A stretch of 64,000 nt of DNA from Sideroxydans sp. (GTDB taxonomy: Bacteria; Pseudomonadota; Gammaproteobacteria; Burkholderiales; Gallionellaceae): positions 16,057 through 80,056 of the forward strand of contig DAIDAG010000028.1 of NCBI GenBank assembly GCA_027310725.1. Reading direction: 5' to 3'. Under the pieces are notes generated by a model. It did no database searches and was not told the origin of the DNA. It saw only the letters and a list, made by a program, of their open reading frames with translations. Made by a program: the position numbers and the translations under genes. Of this stretch, positions 19,223 through 28,518 are shown one piece after another (within the stretch, counting starts at the first letter, position 1; every line of letters begins with the position of its first letter).

Positions 19223-20257
19223 TCAAGCTGCTAACTTCCACTTCATCTTCTCCCCCGCCCTCAGCGGCACGAGCCGATGCTCGCCAAAACCAACCGAGGA
19301 GGGCACTTGCCATTCTTCCTTCCGCAAGGTGATGGTTGCCGTATTCCGTGGCAGGCGGTAGTAATCTGCACCGTAGAAACTGGCGAAGCCTTCCAGTTTT
19401 TCCAATGCGCCCGCATCTTCGAAGGCTTCGGCATACAGTTCGATGGCGGCATGCGCGGTGTAGCAACCGGCGCAGCCGCAGGCATTTTCCTTGGTATGCT
19501 GCGCGTGCGGGGCGCTGTCTGTGCCGAGGAAGAACTTCTTGCTGCCGCTGATGGCCGCCTTGACCAGGGCCTCGCGGTGCGTCTCCCGCTTCAAGACCGG
19601 CAGGCAGTAATAGTGCGGGCGGATGCCGCCGACCAGCATGGCGTTGCGGTTGTAAAGCAGATGATGGGCGGTGATGGTGGCAGCGATGTTGTCTGCGCCG
19701 CCCGCCACGAATTGAGCGGCGTCTTTGGTGGTGATGTGCTCGAACACCACACGCAGGTCCGGCAGGTCCTTCAGCAGCGGTTGCAGCACGCGTTCGATGA
19801 ACACTGCCTCACGGTCGAAGATGTCGATGTCGGAGCTTGTCACTTCACCATGCACCAGCAGCGGCATACCGCAGCGCTGCATCTCTTCCAGTGCGGCATA
19901 GGTCTTGCGCAGGTCTGTCACGCCCGCGTCGGAGTTGGTGGTGGCACCCGCCGGATACAGCTTCACCGCATGGACTGCGCCGCTCAGTTTGGCTTTGCGT
20001 ATCTCTTCCGCACTGGTGTTGTCGGTCAGGTACAACGTCATCAACGGGTCGAACGTGGTACCGGAGGGCAAGGCCGCGAGGATGCGCTGGCGATATTGCA
20101 GTGCCAGTACCGTGGTGGTCGCCGGGGGTCGCAGATTGGGCATCACGATAGCCCGGGCAAACTGGCGCGCCGTATCGGGCAGTACCGAATGCATCAGCGC
20201 CCCGTCGCGCAGGTGCAGGTGCCAATCGTCGGGACGAACAAGGGTAAGCGTTTTCAT
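19223..20257 (-). CDS. pyrC: Dihydroorotase
   Basis: Catalyses the ring closure of carbamoyl-aspartate to dihydroorotate in pyrimidine synthesis. The protein (344 residues, as in E. coli) has the metal-binding HLHLRDG (H13, H15), [12 protein letters not shown] with the carboxylated Lys, LLVHGE, FEHITT and the C-terminal FLGTDSAPH with the catalytic Asp. This is the class II PyrC type. The start at 20257 ([12 protein letters not shown]) is preferred over codons further upstream because the family begins there. Zinc enzyme, cytoplasmic. Confidence 0.95.
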   Translation of the reverse strand: MKTLTLVRPDDWHLHLRDGALMHSVLPDTARQFARAIVMPNLRPPATTTVLALQYRQRILAALPSGTTFDPLMTLYLTDNTSAEEIRKAKLSGAVHAVKLYPAGATTNSDAGVTDLRKTYAALEEMQRCGMPLLVHGEVTSSDIDIFDREAVFIERVLQPLLKDLPDLRVVFEHITTKDAAQFVAGGADNIAATITAHHLLYNRNAMLVGGIRPHYYCLPVLKRETHREALVKAAISGSKKFFLGTDSAPHAQHTKENACGCAGCYTAHAAIELYAEAFEDAGALEKLEGFASFYGADYYRLPRNTATITLRKEEWQVPSSVGFGEHRLVPLRAGEKMKWKLAA

Positions 20258-20306
20258 GCCCTGCATTCTAACAGTTGGCAAGGCATGAGATCAGTACCGG
20301 CATTTT

Positions 20307-20870
20307 CTACTTGCGGCCCGCAACCCACTGCGCGGCGACTTCCGCCACGCGCTTGCCGAATTGTTTGGCCGTCTCCAGATCGCCCGCCAGCATTTCGTCC
20401 GGCGAAGCATCGGACGGGGAGACCGACATCGCGCCGCTGAAAGAACCGACGTAGTTCACATCGTTGCGCTGTGCGGCTTTGCTGTTGGACGGCATCAGGC
20501 CCGTGCCCGCCCAGATCATGCTGTGCTGCATGGCGAGCGTGAAGAGGTAATGCAAAGTGGAAAGTTTGTCACCGTTCATGGTAGCGGAGTTGGTGAAACC
20601 AGCCGCGATTTTGTTCTTCCATTTTTGCGAAAACCACTGTTTCGAGGAGGCATCGGCGAACTTCTTGAACTGCCAGCTCACCGAACCCATGTAGGTCGGC
20701 GATCCCATGATGATGGCGTCGGCCGCATCCAGCGTCGCCCATTCGGCCTCGCTCAGATTGCCTTCGTTGCTGATCGCCATGAGTATCGCGTTCGCGCCCG
20801 TTGCCACGGCTTGCGCCTGTCTTGCCGTATGTCCGTATCCGCTGTGATATACCACGACGACGCTCACCAT
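20307..20870 (-). CDS. Flavodoxin-family NAD(P)H-dependent oxidoreductase (WrbA-like)
   Basis: A flavodoxin-fold protein of 187 residues. The FMN phosphate loop is HSGYGHTARQA (about 8-18); the flavin-ring loop is MGSPTYMGSVSWQFKKF, close to the NAD(P)H:quinone oxidoreductase WrbA pattern; GFTNSATMNGDK follows. It probably reduces quinones or acts as an FMN reductase. ATG at 20870 is set by AGGAG six bases upstream; a start five codons earlier lacks this spacing. The WrbA name is not certain because only the fold motifs were compared. Confidence 0.8.
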   Translation of the reverse strand: MVSVVVVYHSGYGHTARQAQAVATGANAILMAISNEGNLSEAEWATLDAADAIIMGSPTYMGSVSWQFKKFADASSKQWFSQKWKNKIAAGFTNSATMNGDKLSTLHYLFTLAMQHSMIWAGTGLMPSNSKAAQRNDVNYVGSFSGAMSVSPSDASPDEMLAGDLETAKQFGKRVAEVAAQWVAGRK

Positions 20871-20949
20871 ATCTTGCTCCTGCAAAAGTTGATCCAGATA
20901 TCAAAGCGTATCACTTCGGCTGCGAATGGCAACCTCGCCGCGAGGTCGA

Positions 20950-21819
20950 TTATTCCGGTTCGGCTTTGAGCGCCAGCGCACGTTGATACAGCTCGTTCTT
21001 GTTCGCCCCGGTGATCTTCACTGACAGTTGTACCGCCTGTTTCAGCGGCAGTTCTTCGAGGAGCAAGGCCAGCGTGCGCTCTGTGCCTGCATCCAGACCC
21101 TCCGTTCGTTCCGCTGCGCCGGATATCAGCAGCACGAATTCTCCGCGCTGATTGTTCGGATCGCTGTTCAGCCAATCCATCGCCTCGCCGAGTCTGCAGC
21201 GATGAATGCTTTCGAACAGCTTGGTGATCTCGCGCGCGAACACGATCTCTCGTTCATCGCCAAACACCGCATGCAGGTCTTCCGTGCATTCCAGGATACG
21301 GTGCGGCGCTTCGTAGAACACCAGGGTGTAAGGATGTTCAGCCAATGCCTGCAACACATTTCGCCGTGCGGCGGATCTGTTGGGCAAGAATCCGTAGAAC
21401 AGGAAATGCGGCGAGCACAGGCCGGACGCTGAAAGTGCGGTGACAGCTGCACTGGCGCCGGGAACAGGAATGACGCGAAATCCTGCTTCACGTACGGCCT
21501 CGACCAGCACCGCACCGGGATCACTCACCGCCGGGGTGCCGGCATCGGTCACCAGCGCGACGTTTTGACCCTGCTGCAGCAGGGTGATGACCTTTTCAGC
21601 CGCGCCCCGTTCGTTGTGCTGATGCAGTGCCAGCAACCGTACATCGCTGATTCCATGGTGCTGCAGCAAATGCCGCGTGTTGCGGGTATCTTCCGCCGCG
21701 ATCGTATCGGCAGCACCCAGTACCTCCAAGGCGCGCAGGGTAATGTCACTTAGATTTCCAATCGGTGTGGCGACTACATATAATGCGCATTCTAAATTTT
21801 GCTTGGGCTTGTTATGCAA
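20950..21819 (-). CDS. rsmI: 16S rRNA (cytidine1402-2'-O)-methyltransferase RsmI
   Basis: A SAM-dependent tetrapyrrole-methylase-fold enzyme (289 residues) that 2'-O-methylates C1402 in the ribosomal P site. Family motifs: YVVATPIGNLSDIT, AAEDTRNTRHLLQHHGI, LVTDAGTPAVSDPG, PVPGASAAVTALSASGL and FYEAPHRI. No ATG is available in frame; the best start is TTG at 21819 with AGAGG seven bases upstream. The start overlaps the start of divergent lpoA by six bases. The rsmI/lpoA-yraN-diaA-dolP arrangement is the one found in E. coli. Confidence 0.93.
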   Translation of the reverse strand: MHNKPKQNLECALYVVATPIGNLSDITLRALEVLGAADTIAAEDTRNTRHLLQHHGISDVRLLALHQHNERGAAEKVITLLQQGQNVALVTDAGTPAVSDPGAVLVEAVREAGFRVIPVPGASAAVTALSASGLCSPHFLFYGFLPNRSAARRNVLQALAEHPYTLVFYEAPHRILECTEDLHAVFGDEREIVFAREITKLFESIHRCRLGEAMDWLNSDPNNQRGEFVLLISGAAERTEGLDAGTERTLALLLEELPLKQAVQLSVKITGANKNELYQRALALKAEPE

Positions 21820-23036
21820 ACTGTCGCCTCTGGATCTGGTTGGTTACGCGGGTTTCTTGTCGCCGCACTATACGTGAGCGTTTTTGGCTGCGCCACTCCG
21901 ACGCCGACCGCCCCCAAGACTGTTACCCCCGCCCCCGTCTCCCAACCCGCAGTTCAGACACCGCCAGCCGCCCCCGTGACGGCCAGCCCTGCTGCCCAAC
22001 CGCCTGTGGTTACGGGGGTGGTCCCCGCCCCGGCTCCGCTGGCGGCGACACCCTTGCCCGCAATCGGCACGGAACCCGCCGCTCCGCACATCGCACTGTT
22101 GCTGCCGTTGAACTCGCCCGTTTTTGCCAAGGCTGCAGCTGCCGTGCAACAGGGTTTCCTCGCCGCTGCCGGCAAAGAGCTGAACAGCTTGCCTGTTCGC
22201 GTCTATCCCTGCAGCGATGAAAGCGCCGAGATCGTCGCGCTCTATCAAAAGGCACTGCGGGCCGGTGCGGTCGCGATAGCCGGTCCGCTCACCCGCAACG
22301 GCGTCGCTGCACTGGCGGCGACAGGTCCGGTTGCAACACCGACGCTGGCGCTCAACCTCGTGGACGATACTCGCGCCGACCAGCTTTATTTCTTCGGTCT
22401 TCCGCCGGAAACAGAGGCGCGCCAAGCCGCCCAGCGCGCCACGACGGCCGGATTGCTCAGTGCCACGGTCGTTTCCACGAACTCCCCGCTTTCCAAACGA
22501 CTGGCACAGGCATTCTCCGACGAATGGCAGCGCGAGGGCGGCATCCTTCAGGCCGGGATCATCTATGACGGCGATCCCACGCCTTTGAAAGACCTGTCGC
22601 AGGAACCCGGCACTTCGGTATTCCTTGCCGCCGAACCCGACAAGGCCAGGTTGATACGCCCCTACATCAATTCCGCGATACCGGTCTATGCCACTTCGCA
22701 GGTCTTCTCCGGCAATACCAACACACTGACCAATTATGACCTGGCCGACGTGCGTTTCTTCGATATGCCGTGGTTGCTGCAACCCGACCATCCGGCCGTG
22801 ATGATCTATCCTCATGTCGTGCCTCCCATGACGCCAGATCTGGAACGCCTGTATGCGCTGGGTATCGATGCCTATCGCTTGCTCCAAGTCCTGTATCAGC
22901 ATAATCCGGCCAATGTCTTGCCGCTGGACGGTGTCACCGGCAAGATCTCGCGAAATGGACACGTGTTCCAGCGCGAGGGAATCTTTGCCATCATGCGCCA
23001 GGGGTTGGGAGTTCCCGTAGAAGGCAAATCGCGCCA

Positions 23037-23040
<4 letters not shown>
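21814..23040 (+). CDS. lpoA: Penicillin-binding protein activator LpoA (LppC family)
   Basis: An outer-membrane lipoprotein expected to activate the peptidoglycan synthase PBP1A. The protein (408 residues) starts with a signal peptide and lipobox SVFG-C26, then a Pro/Thr/Ala-rich linker (about 27-90) and a periplasmic-binding-protein-like domain (IALLLPLNSPVFAKAAAAV; VAIAGPLTRNGVAAL; SVFLAAEPDKARLIRPYI). E. coli LpoA also has an N-terminal TPR domain; this protein is shorter and lacks it, as in many betaproteobacteria. ATG at 21814 is taken because the signal peptide needs it. It overlaps yraN by 4 bases (ATGA). Confidence 0.88.
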
Positions 23041-24002
<962 letters not shown>

Positions 24003-24003
<1 letters not shown>

Positions 24004-24575
24004 TGCGTTATGCGTTTGTATTATTTGTCTTTGCATTGAGCCTGTTGCAGGGCTGTGTCGCGCCGGTCGTTGCTGCCGGAGTCGGTGCCGGCATCTCCGT
24101 GACCGCTACCGATCGCCGCACTCCCGGCGCGAAGGTCGAAGACGACACCATCGAAAGCAAGGCGCATAAACGCATCAGTGAAAAATACAAAGACACCGCG
24201 CAAGTGAAAGTTGCCGCCTATAACCGCTTTGCGCTTGTCACCGGCATGGCGGCGACCGAAGAGGCGAAGATGGATATCGAACGCATCGTCGGCAGCATCC
24301 CCAATGTCAAGGGCATCGCCAACGAACTGGTCGTGGCGAACGCTTCCACCGCCGGCGGCACCGCCAATAGCGATGCTCGCATCACCAGCAACGTGCAGAT
24401 GCGTTTCGTCAAGAGTCCGGCGCTAAAGGCTGACCAGATCAAGGTCGTCACCGAGAACAGCGTGGTGTATCTGATGGGCCTGGTCACCCGTGCCGAGGCC
24501 GATGCCGCTTCCGATATCGCCAGCACCACTGCCAGCGTTCAAAAAGTGGTGCGCGTTTTCGAGTACATAGACTAG
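24003..24575 (+). CDS. dolP: BON-domain lipoprotein DolP (YraP)
   Basis: An outer-membrane lipoprotein of 190 residues with signal peptide and lipobox LLQG-C18, followed by two BON domains (about 45-115: KAHKRISEKYKDTAQVKVAAY, VKGIANELVV; and about 120-188: VQMRFVKSPALKADQIKV, VQKVVRVFEYID). DolP maintains outer-membrane integrity at the division site. ATGATG offers two starts (24000, 24003); GGAGGGGA favours 24003. The stop of diaA overlaps this start. It shares one base with the next gene (TAGTG). Confidence 0.88.
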
Positions 24576-25063
24576 TGAACTACCCGACTCCCGTTTTCGA
24601 GAGCAAGATCTGTGCGGCTGACCAGCTGGCCGCGCGAGTCGCCGCGTTGCCGCGGCCCCTGGTGTTCACCAACGGCTGTTTCGATGTACTGCACCGCGGC
24701 CACGTGACCTATCTGGCCCAGGCCCGGGCTCTCGGTTTTTCGATGGTCGTCGGCGTGAACAGCGACGCTTCGGTGAAACGCCAGGGCAAGGGGGATGACC
24801 GTCCGATCAATTCCGAACTGGATCGCCTGTCCGTGCTGGCGGCGCTCGAATCGGTGAGTCTGGTGGTAAAGTTCGAAGAAGACACGCCACTCAATCTCAT
24901 CCTTGCCTGCAAGCCCGATGTGCTGGTCAAGGGTGGCGACTGGAAGCCGGAGAACATCGTCGGCAGCAAAGAAGTGAAAATCTGGGGCGGCACGGTACAC
25001 AGCATCCCCTTCCTGCATGAACGCTCCACCACCGCATTACTTAAAAAGATACGCTCACTATGA
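24575..25063 (+). CDS. rfaE2: D-glycero-beta-D-manno-heptose 1-phosphate adenylyltransferase
   Basis: A nucleotidyltransferase of 162 residues corresponding to the C-terminal half of E. coli HldE: FTNGCFDVLHRGHVTYLAQAR (the HxGH-type motif is HRGH), VGVNSDASVKRQGKG, RPINSELDRLSVLAAL and FLHERSTTALLKKI. It adenylates heptose-1-phosphate for lipopolysaccharide core synthesis. Separate rather than fused to the kinase domain, as is common in betaproteobacteria. The start is a GTG sharing its G with the dolP stop, so translation is probably coupled. Confidence 0.93.
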   Translation: MNYPTPVFESKICAADQLAARVAALPRPLVFTNGCFDVLHRGHVTYLAQARALGFSMVVGVNSDASVKRQGKGDDRPINSELDRLSVLAALESVSLVVKFEEDTPLNLILACKPDVLVKGGDWKPENIVGSKEVKIWGGTVHSIPFLHERSTTALLKKIRSL

Positions 25064-25407
25064 CCCCTACCGAAATCACCCTGCATCAACAATCCAGAAT
25101 GCTGGAGATCGCCTTCGACGACGGCGCCCGCTTCAAGCTGCCTTTCGAGTTCCTGCGCGTGTATTCGCCCTCCGCTGAAGTGCGCGGCCACGGTCCGGGA
25201 CAGGAGACGCTGCAAGTCGGCAAACGCAACGTGATGATCACGGAGGTTGAGCCGGCCGGCAGTTATGCCGTCAAACTGGGATTCGACGACGGCCACGACA
25301 CCGGGCTCTACACCTGGGAATACCTGCATGAGCTGGGCAAGTATCACGATGCGATGTGGCACGATTACCTGACCAAGATGGAAGCGGCCGGCGCCAGCCG
25401 CGACTAA
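25060..25407 (+). CDS. DUF971 family protein
   Basis: A protein of 115 residues with the DUF971 pattern: TEITLHQQSRMLEIAFDDG, FKLPFEFLRVYSPSAEVRGHG, IEVEPAGSYAVKL-like core and GHDTGLYTWEYLHELG. The domain is related to the N-terminal, metal-binding part of gamma-butyrobetaine hydroxylases; the stand-alone form may serve Fe-S or scaffold functions, not proven. It overlaps the previous gene by 4 bases and precedes ubiE, a common neighbourhood. Confidence 0.85.
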   Translation: MTPTEITLHQQSRMLEIAFDDGARFKLPFEFLRVYSPSAEVRGHGPGQETLQVGKRNVMITEVEPAGSYAVKLGFDDGHDTGLYTWEYLHELGKYHDAMWHDYLTKMEAAGASRD

Positions 25408-25421
25408 GCCTAACTAACATC

Positions 25422-25452
25422 CGTTCGCCCCTCGACAGGTTCAGGGCGAACG
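25422..25452. repeat. Palindromic repeat, copy 1 (GTTCGCCC...GGGCGAAC)
   Basis: A 31-base element with perfect 9-base arms CGTTCGCCC and GGGCGAACG around CTCGACAGGTTCA. It lies between DUF971 and ubiE. Related copies at 27521-27551 and 28195-28225 make a small repeat family. Such REP-like elements are widespread in beta- and gammaproteobacteria. Confidence 0.8.
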
Positions 25453-25474
25453 CCGAAATCAAAGGAGCACAATC

Positions 25475-26206
25475 ATGGCAAACACCCATTTCGGTTTCCA
25501 GACCGTAGACGAGAAAGAAAAAGCCAAGAAGGTTGCGGGCGTCTTCACTTCCGTCGCCAGCAAGTACGACATCATGAACGACTTGATGTCGGTCGGCTTG
25601 CACCGTATCTGGAAACCCTTTGCAGTGGGCTTGGCGAACGTGCACGAAGGCCAGCGCGTGCTGGACGTGGCGGGCGGCTCCGGCGACATGTCGAAATTGT
25701 TCCTGAAGAAAGTCGGCAGCCGCGGCCAAGTGGTACTCACCGACATCAACAACGCCATGCTGCGCGTGGGCCGCGACCGCCTGCTGGACGAAGGCATAGC
25801 CACGCCTACCGCGCAATGCGACGCCGAACACCTGCCCTTCCCCGACAACTATTTCGACTGCGTCAGCATCGCCTTCGGCCTGCGCAACGTCACCCACAAG
25901 GACGCCGCCCTGCGCGAGATGCACCGCGTGCTCAAGCCTGGCGGCCGCGTCATCGTGCTGGAATTCTCCAAGGTCGCCAAGCCGCTGGAGAAAGTCTACG
26001 ACCTCTACTCATTCAAACTTCTGCCCAAGATGGGCGAGCTCATCGCCAACGATGCCGACAGCTACCGTTACCTCGCCGAATCCATCCGCATGCATCCGGG
26101 GCAGGAGGAACTGAAACAGATGATGGTGGATGCGGGCCTGGAGCGGGTTGAGTATTTCAACATGACGGGCGGGGTGGTGGCGGTGCATAGAGGATACAAA
26201 TTCTAG
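25475..26206 (+). CDS. ubiE: Ubiquinone/menaquinone C-methyltransferase UbiE
   Basis: A SAM-dependent class I methyltransferase (243 residues) that C-methylates the demethylated quinone precursor. Visible: [20 protein letters not shown] and the family signature [17 protein letters not shown], motif [37 protein letters not shown], and the C-terminal [24 protein letters not shown] lies before the ATG. Tim44- and ubiB-type genes follow about 2.8 kb downstream, separated by an accessory stretch. Confidence 0.95.
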   Translation: MANTHFGFQTVDEKEKAKKVAGVFTSVASKYDIMNDLMSVGLHRIWKPFAVGLANVHEGQRVLDVAGGSGDMSKLFLKKVGSRGQVVLTDINNAMLRVGRDRLLDEGIATPTAQCDAEHLPFPDNYFDCVSIAFGLRNVTHKDAALREMHRVLKPGGRVIVLEFSKVAKPLEKVYDLYSFKLLPKMGELIANDADSYRYLAESIRMHPGQEELKQMMVDAGLERVEYFNMTGGVVAVHRGYKF

Positions 26207-26243
26207 AGTCACTCAAATCTGATTACGCTAAACAACGAACGTA

Positions 26244-26828
26244 ATGTCACAAAGCGATTCTTTACAAACTAATTCTGAACATCCTGCCGTTATGGCCGCG
26301 TGCACTGAAGCAGGTAACATAGCTGCCCAGCTACTCAAGGAAGGCGGGCGCGGTGCAGTTTTACTTGGTGCCGCTAGGCTTGATCTGGCTTTAGAAAAAC
26401 TCTTGAAAGCTTCTATGCATCCTCACACCGGTGGGGATGACAATTTGTTTGACCCTGACAGACCACTTGGAACCTTCTCAGCAAAGATTGCACTTTGCTT
26501 TCGGTTAGGTTTAATTAGCAAGGAAGTTGAGCATGCTCTCCAAATGCTTCGCAAAGTCCGTAATGAATTTGCACACTCATTTGAGGACTCCAGTCTTGCT
26601 GATCATGTACACAGAAATCGTCTCTCCAAGCCATATATAGAAGCGCGCAAGTCGGCTATATGGGCTAGTCTTTCGCCACTTCTTGACGCACAAACACAGA
26701 TACCCAAAGAACTACGTGAATTCATTGCTTTTGTGGTTACGTTGTTATCCTATATGGAGGCAGGCGTACATGTCCTTGATGCTTTTAATCCGAAAATTCA
26801 AATTACATTCACATCAATCCGTAAATAG
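26244..26828 (+). CDS. MltR-like (mannitol repressor family) alpha-helical protein
   Basis: A protein of 194 residues resembling the MltR family: ARLDLALEKLLKASM, DRPLGTFSAKIALCFRLGLIS and ALQMLRKVRNEFAHSF. The R-x-x-R-N-x-x-A-H-type end is the most conserved part of MltR-like and related domains. No DNA-binding motif is evident, and no mannitol genes are near, so the repressor label only names the family. Base composition is visibly more A+T-rich than ubiE beside it, which suggests acquisition. It lies in the accessory stretch between ubiE and the Tim44 gene. Confidence 0.65.
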   Translation: MSQSDSLQTNSEHPAVMAACTEAGNIAAQLLKEGGRGAVLLGAARLDLALEKLLKASMHPHTGGDDNLFDPDRPLGTFSAKIALCFRLGLISKEVEHALQMLRKVRNEFAHSFEDSSLADHVHRNRLSKPYIEARKSAIWASLSPLLDAQTQIPKELREFIAFVVTLLSYMEAGVHVLDAFNPKIQITFTSIRK

Positions 26829-26845
26829 AGCGGAAGGAAATCAAG

Positions 26846-26925
26846 CGTAGCCCGGATGAAATGCAATGAAATCCGGGTTGCTTTATCCCGACTTCAGCCG
26901 CGCTTCATCGGGGTTACACCCTACG
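26846..26925. repeat. Imperfect 80-base palindrome (CGTAGCCCGGATGAA...TTCATCGGGGTTACACCCTACG)
   Basis: The left part CGTAGCCCGGATGAA with AATCCGGGTTGC is mirrored on the right by ATCCCGACTTCAG and TTCATCGGGG...CTACG, giving a long imperfect hairpin. The left-arm consensus (GTAGCCCGGATG...AATCCGGG) resembles widespread palindromic intergenic repeats of proteobacteria. It overlaps the 5' end of the following small open frame. Confidence 0.7.
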
Positions 26926-27132
26926 AGGAAATTCTTTACGCCAAATCAATTTCCACAAGATGAACCGAAAGTTGTATCCGAAGATCAGGTCACTGCTCAA
27001 AAGGCTTTCATAGAGCGAGGCCTGGCTTCTCTTGCGGCTGCAAAATTGAGTGGCGAATATATTTCAGCGGAAGACGTGTTAAATGAATTAGATGAGATGC
27101 TCGCGAGAGCAAAAGAGAAGAAAGCACAGTAG
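26866..27132 (+). pseudogene. Antitoxin-like C-terminal remnant whose start codon lies in a repeat
   Basis: The open frame (88 residues) has its only upstream ATG inside the palindrome at 26846-26925. The first 40 or so residues are repeat-derived or low-information sequence, while residues about 42-88 (TAQKAFIERGLASLAAAKLS, YISAEDVLNELDEMLARAKEK) resemble the C-terminal half of small RelB/ParD-type antitoxins. No toxin gene follows (the next gene is yjdM). I read it as a truncated antitoxin gene joined to a repeat; a functional short protein from a non-ATG start is possible. Family assignment is weak. Confidence 0.45.
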
Positions 27133-27165
27133 TAAGCCGCACAATTTTTTTATTGGAGTCTTGTA

Positions 27166-27507
27166 ATGACCGCTTTACCCAAATGCCCCAAATGCAGTTC
27201 CGAATTCACCTACGAAGATGGCAGCAATTACGTTTGCCCCGAATGTGCCCATGAGTGGCCAAAGGATGCGCCCGCCCCGGCTGGCGAACAGGCAAAAGTA
27301 TTCAAGGACGCCTTCGGCAATGTGCTGGTCGACGGCGATTCGGTCACGGTGATCAAGGACCTGAAGGTCAAGGGTTCGTCTTCGGTAGTGAAGGTCGGCA
27401 CCAAGGTAAAGAACATCCGCTTGGTGGAGGGCGACCATGACATCGATTGCAAGATCGACGGCATCGGTGCCATGCAGTTGAAGACGGAATTCGTGAAGAA
27501 GGCTTAA
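27166..27507 (+). CDS. yjdM: Zinc ribbon protein YjdM (PhnA family)
   Basis: A protein of 113 residues. The N-terminal zinc ribbon has C-P-K-C and C-P-E-C pairs within the first 32 residues; the C-terminal PhnA domain shows [41 protein letters not shown] and [10 protein letters not shown]. Length matches YjdM (about 111). The old link to phosphonates is not supported for this family; function is unclear. GGAG precedes the ATG. A palindromic repeat follows directly. Confidence 0.92.
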   Translation: MTALPKCPKCSSEFTYEDGSNYVCPECAHEWPKDAPAPAGEQAKVFKDAFGNVLVDGDSVTVIKDLKVKGSSSVVKVGTKVKNIRLVEGDHDIDCKIDGIGAMQLKTEFVKKA

Positions 27508-27520
27508 ACGTCGTGCCGGG

Positions 27521-27551
27521 CGTTCACCCTTCGACTAGCTCAGGGCGAACG
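27521..27551. repeat. Palindromic repeat, copy 2
   Basis: The 31-base element CGTTCACCC...GGGCGAACG matches copies at 25422 and 28195 with a single arm mismatch and centre TTCGACTAGCTCA. It lies between yjdM and the small four-cysteine gene. Confidence 0.8.
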
Positions 27552-27581
27552 GCATTTTTGTTTCATTGATGGAGTTTCAAA

Positions 27582-27776
27582 ATGGGTGGCTGGGGTTGTC
27601 CGCACGAGGTCGATGGCAAATGTCAGCGCGTGAACAATATTCCGTGCGACCTGGGCATGAAGGGTTGCGTGCTGTTCGGACGTTTCCGCTTTGCCGATCC
27701 CGGCAAGAACCGGCCCAAAAAGGCACCCGACAATTTGCCCGCCAAAGCGCCATCCCCGGGCGATGACAAGCGATAG
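27582..27776 (+). CDS. Small conserved four-cysteine protein
   Basis: A protein of 64 residues with C6, C14, C22 and C29 in GCPHEVDGKCQRVN, PCDLGMKGC and VLFGRFRF, then a Pro/Lys-rich tail. The spacing could bind a metal. The sequence pattern appears familiar from betaproteobacteria, but I cannot name a family. The ATG is preceded by ATGGAG. Its 3' end overlaps the start of the pseudouridine synthase gene by 14 bases, suggesting co-expression. Confidence 0.7.
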   Translation: MGGWGCPHEVDGKCQRVNNIPCDLGMKGCVLFGRFRFADPGKNRPKKAPDNLPAKAPSPGDDKR

Positions 27777-28443
27777 TCCTTGCGAACTCATCTACCGCGA
27801 CGATTCCTTGCTGGTGGTGAACAAGCCAGCCGGTTTGCTGGCCGTGCCGGGACGCGGCCCGGACAAGCAGGATTGTCTTTCTTCACGACTGCAACGTGAG
27901 TTTCCCGATGTGCTGGTTGTGCACAGGCTGGATATGTCGACTTCCGGCTTGATGGTGTTTGCGCGCGGAGCCAATATGCAGCGCCGGCTGTCGCACCTGT
28001 TCCACGAGCGTGAGGTGAAGAAGCGCTATGTGGCTATCGTCGCAGGCAGGCTGGAACCGGAAACGGGCGAGGTGAACCTGCCCATCATCGCAGATTGGCC
28101 GAACCGCCCCTTGCGCAAGATCGATGCTGAACTGGGCAAGCCCTCACTAACCCGCTACCGGGCTGTGCATGCCGAAGCCCGCGGAATTTCCGAACATTCG
28201 CCCTTCGACGGGCTCAGGGCGAACGGTTTTTTTGAGACCACCCGAGTTGAACTGGAACCCGTGACCGGCCGCACTCATCAGTTGCGTTTGCACATGTCCG
28301 CGATCGGCCATCCTATCCTTGGCGATGCGCTCTACGGTGATGATGCCGCCGCACCACGCTTGATGTTGCACGCTACCGAGCTGGATTTGTTGCATCCGCT
28401 TACCGGTTCGCCCTTGCATTTTGTCAGCCCACCCCCATTTTGA
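27763..28443 (+). CDS. RluA-family pseudouridine synthase with an in-frame repeat insertion
   Basis: An RNA pseudouridine synthase of 226 residues: DDSLLVVNKPAGLLAVPGRG, catalytic motif VVHRLDMSTSGLMVFA with the nucleophile Asp, RVELEPVTGRTHQLRLHM and HPILGDALYG. No S4 domain, so RluA/TruC-like; the target site cannot be read from sequence. Between AVHAEARG and TTRVELEP the residues SEHSPFDGLRANGFFE come from a palindromic repeat copy read in frame; this replaces a normal surface loop and does not interrupt catalytic motifs. The start at 27763 (MTSDSPCELIYRD) overlaps the previous gene. Confidence 0.88.
   Translation: MTSDSPCELIYRDDSLLVVNKPAGLLAVPGRGPDKQDCLSSRLQREFPDVLVVHRLDMSTSGLMVFARGANMQRRLSHLFHEREVKKRYVAIVAGRLEPETGEVNLPIIADWPNRPLRKIDAELGKPSLTRYRAVHAEARGISEHSPFDGLRANGFFETTRVELEPVTGRTHQLRLHMSAIGHPILGDALYGDDAAAPRLMLHATELDLLHPLTGSPLHFVSPPPF
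28195..28225. repeat. Palindromic repeat, copy 3, inside a coding region
   Basis: The 31-base element CATTCGCCC...GGGCGAACG with centre TTCGACGGGCTCA is a copy of those at 25422 and 27521. It lies inside the pseudouridine synthase gene and is translated as HSPFDGLRAN with the frame kept. Confidence 0.85.
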
Positions 28444-28518
28444 ACTGGAGACATAAGGGCTGCTTAATTTAGTCTGATCTATAATCGATTGAGACTTTTC
28501 GCTTTCTTGGACTTCAAC

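Noticed and set aside
19277..20440. Plus-strand open frame of 387 codons
   Set aside because: Antisense to pyrC and the flavodoxin-like gene.
24700..24712. CACGTG core resembling parS
   Set aside because: The flanks do not match the parS arms and it lies in the conserved HRGHVTYL coding stretch of the heptose adenylyltransferase gene.
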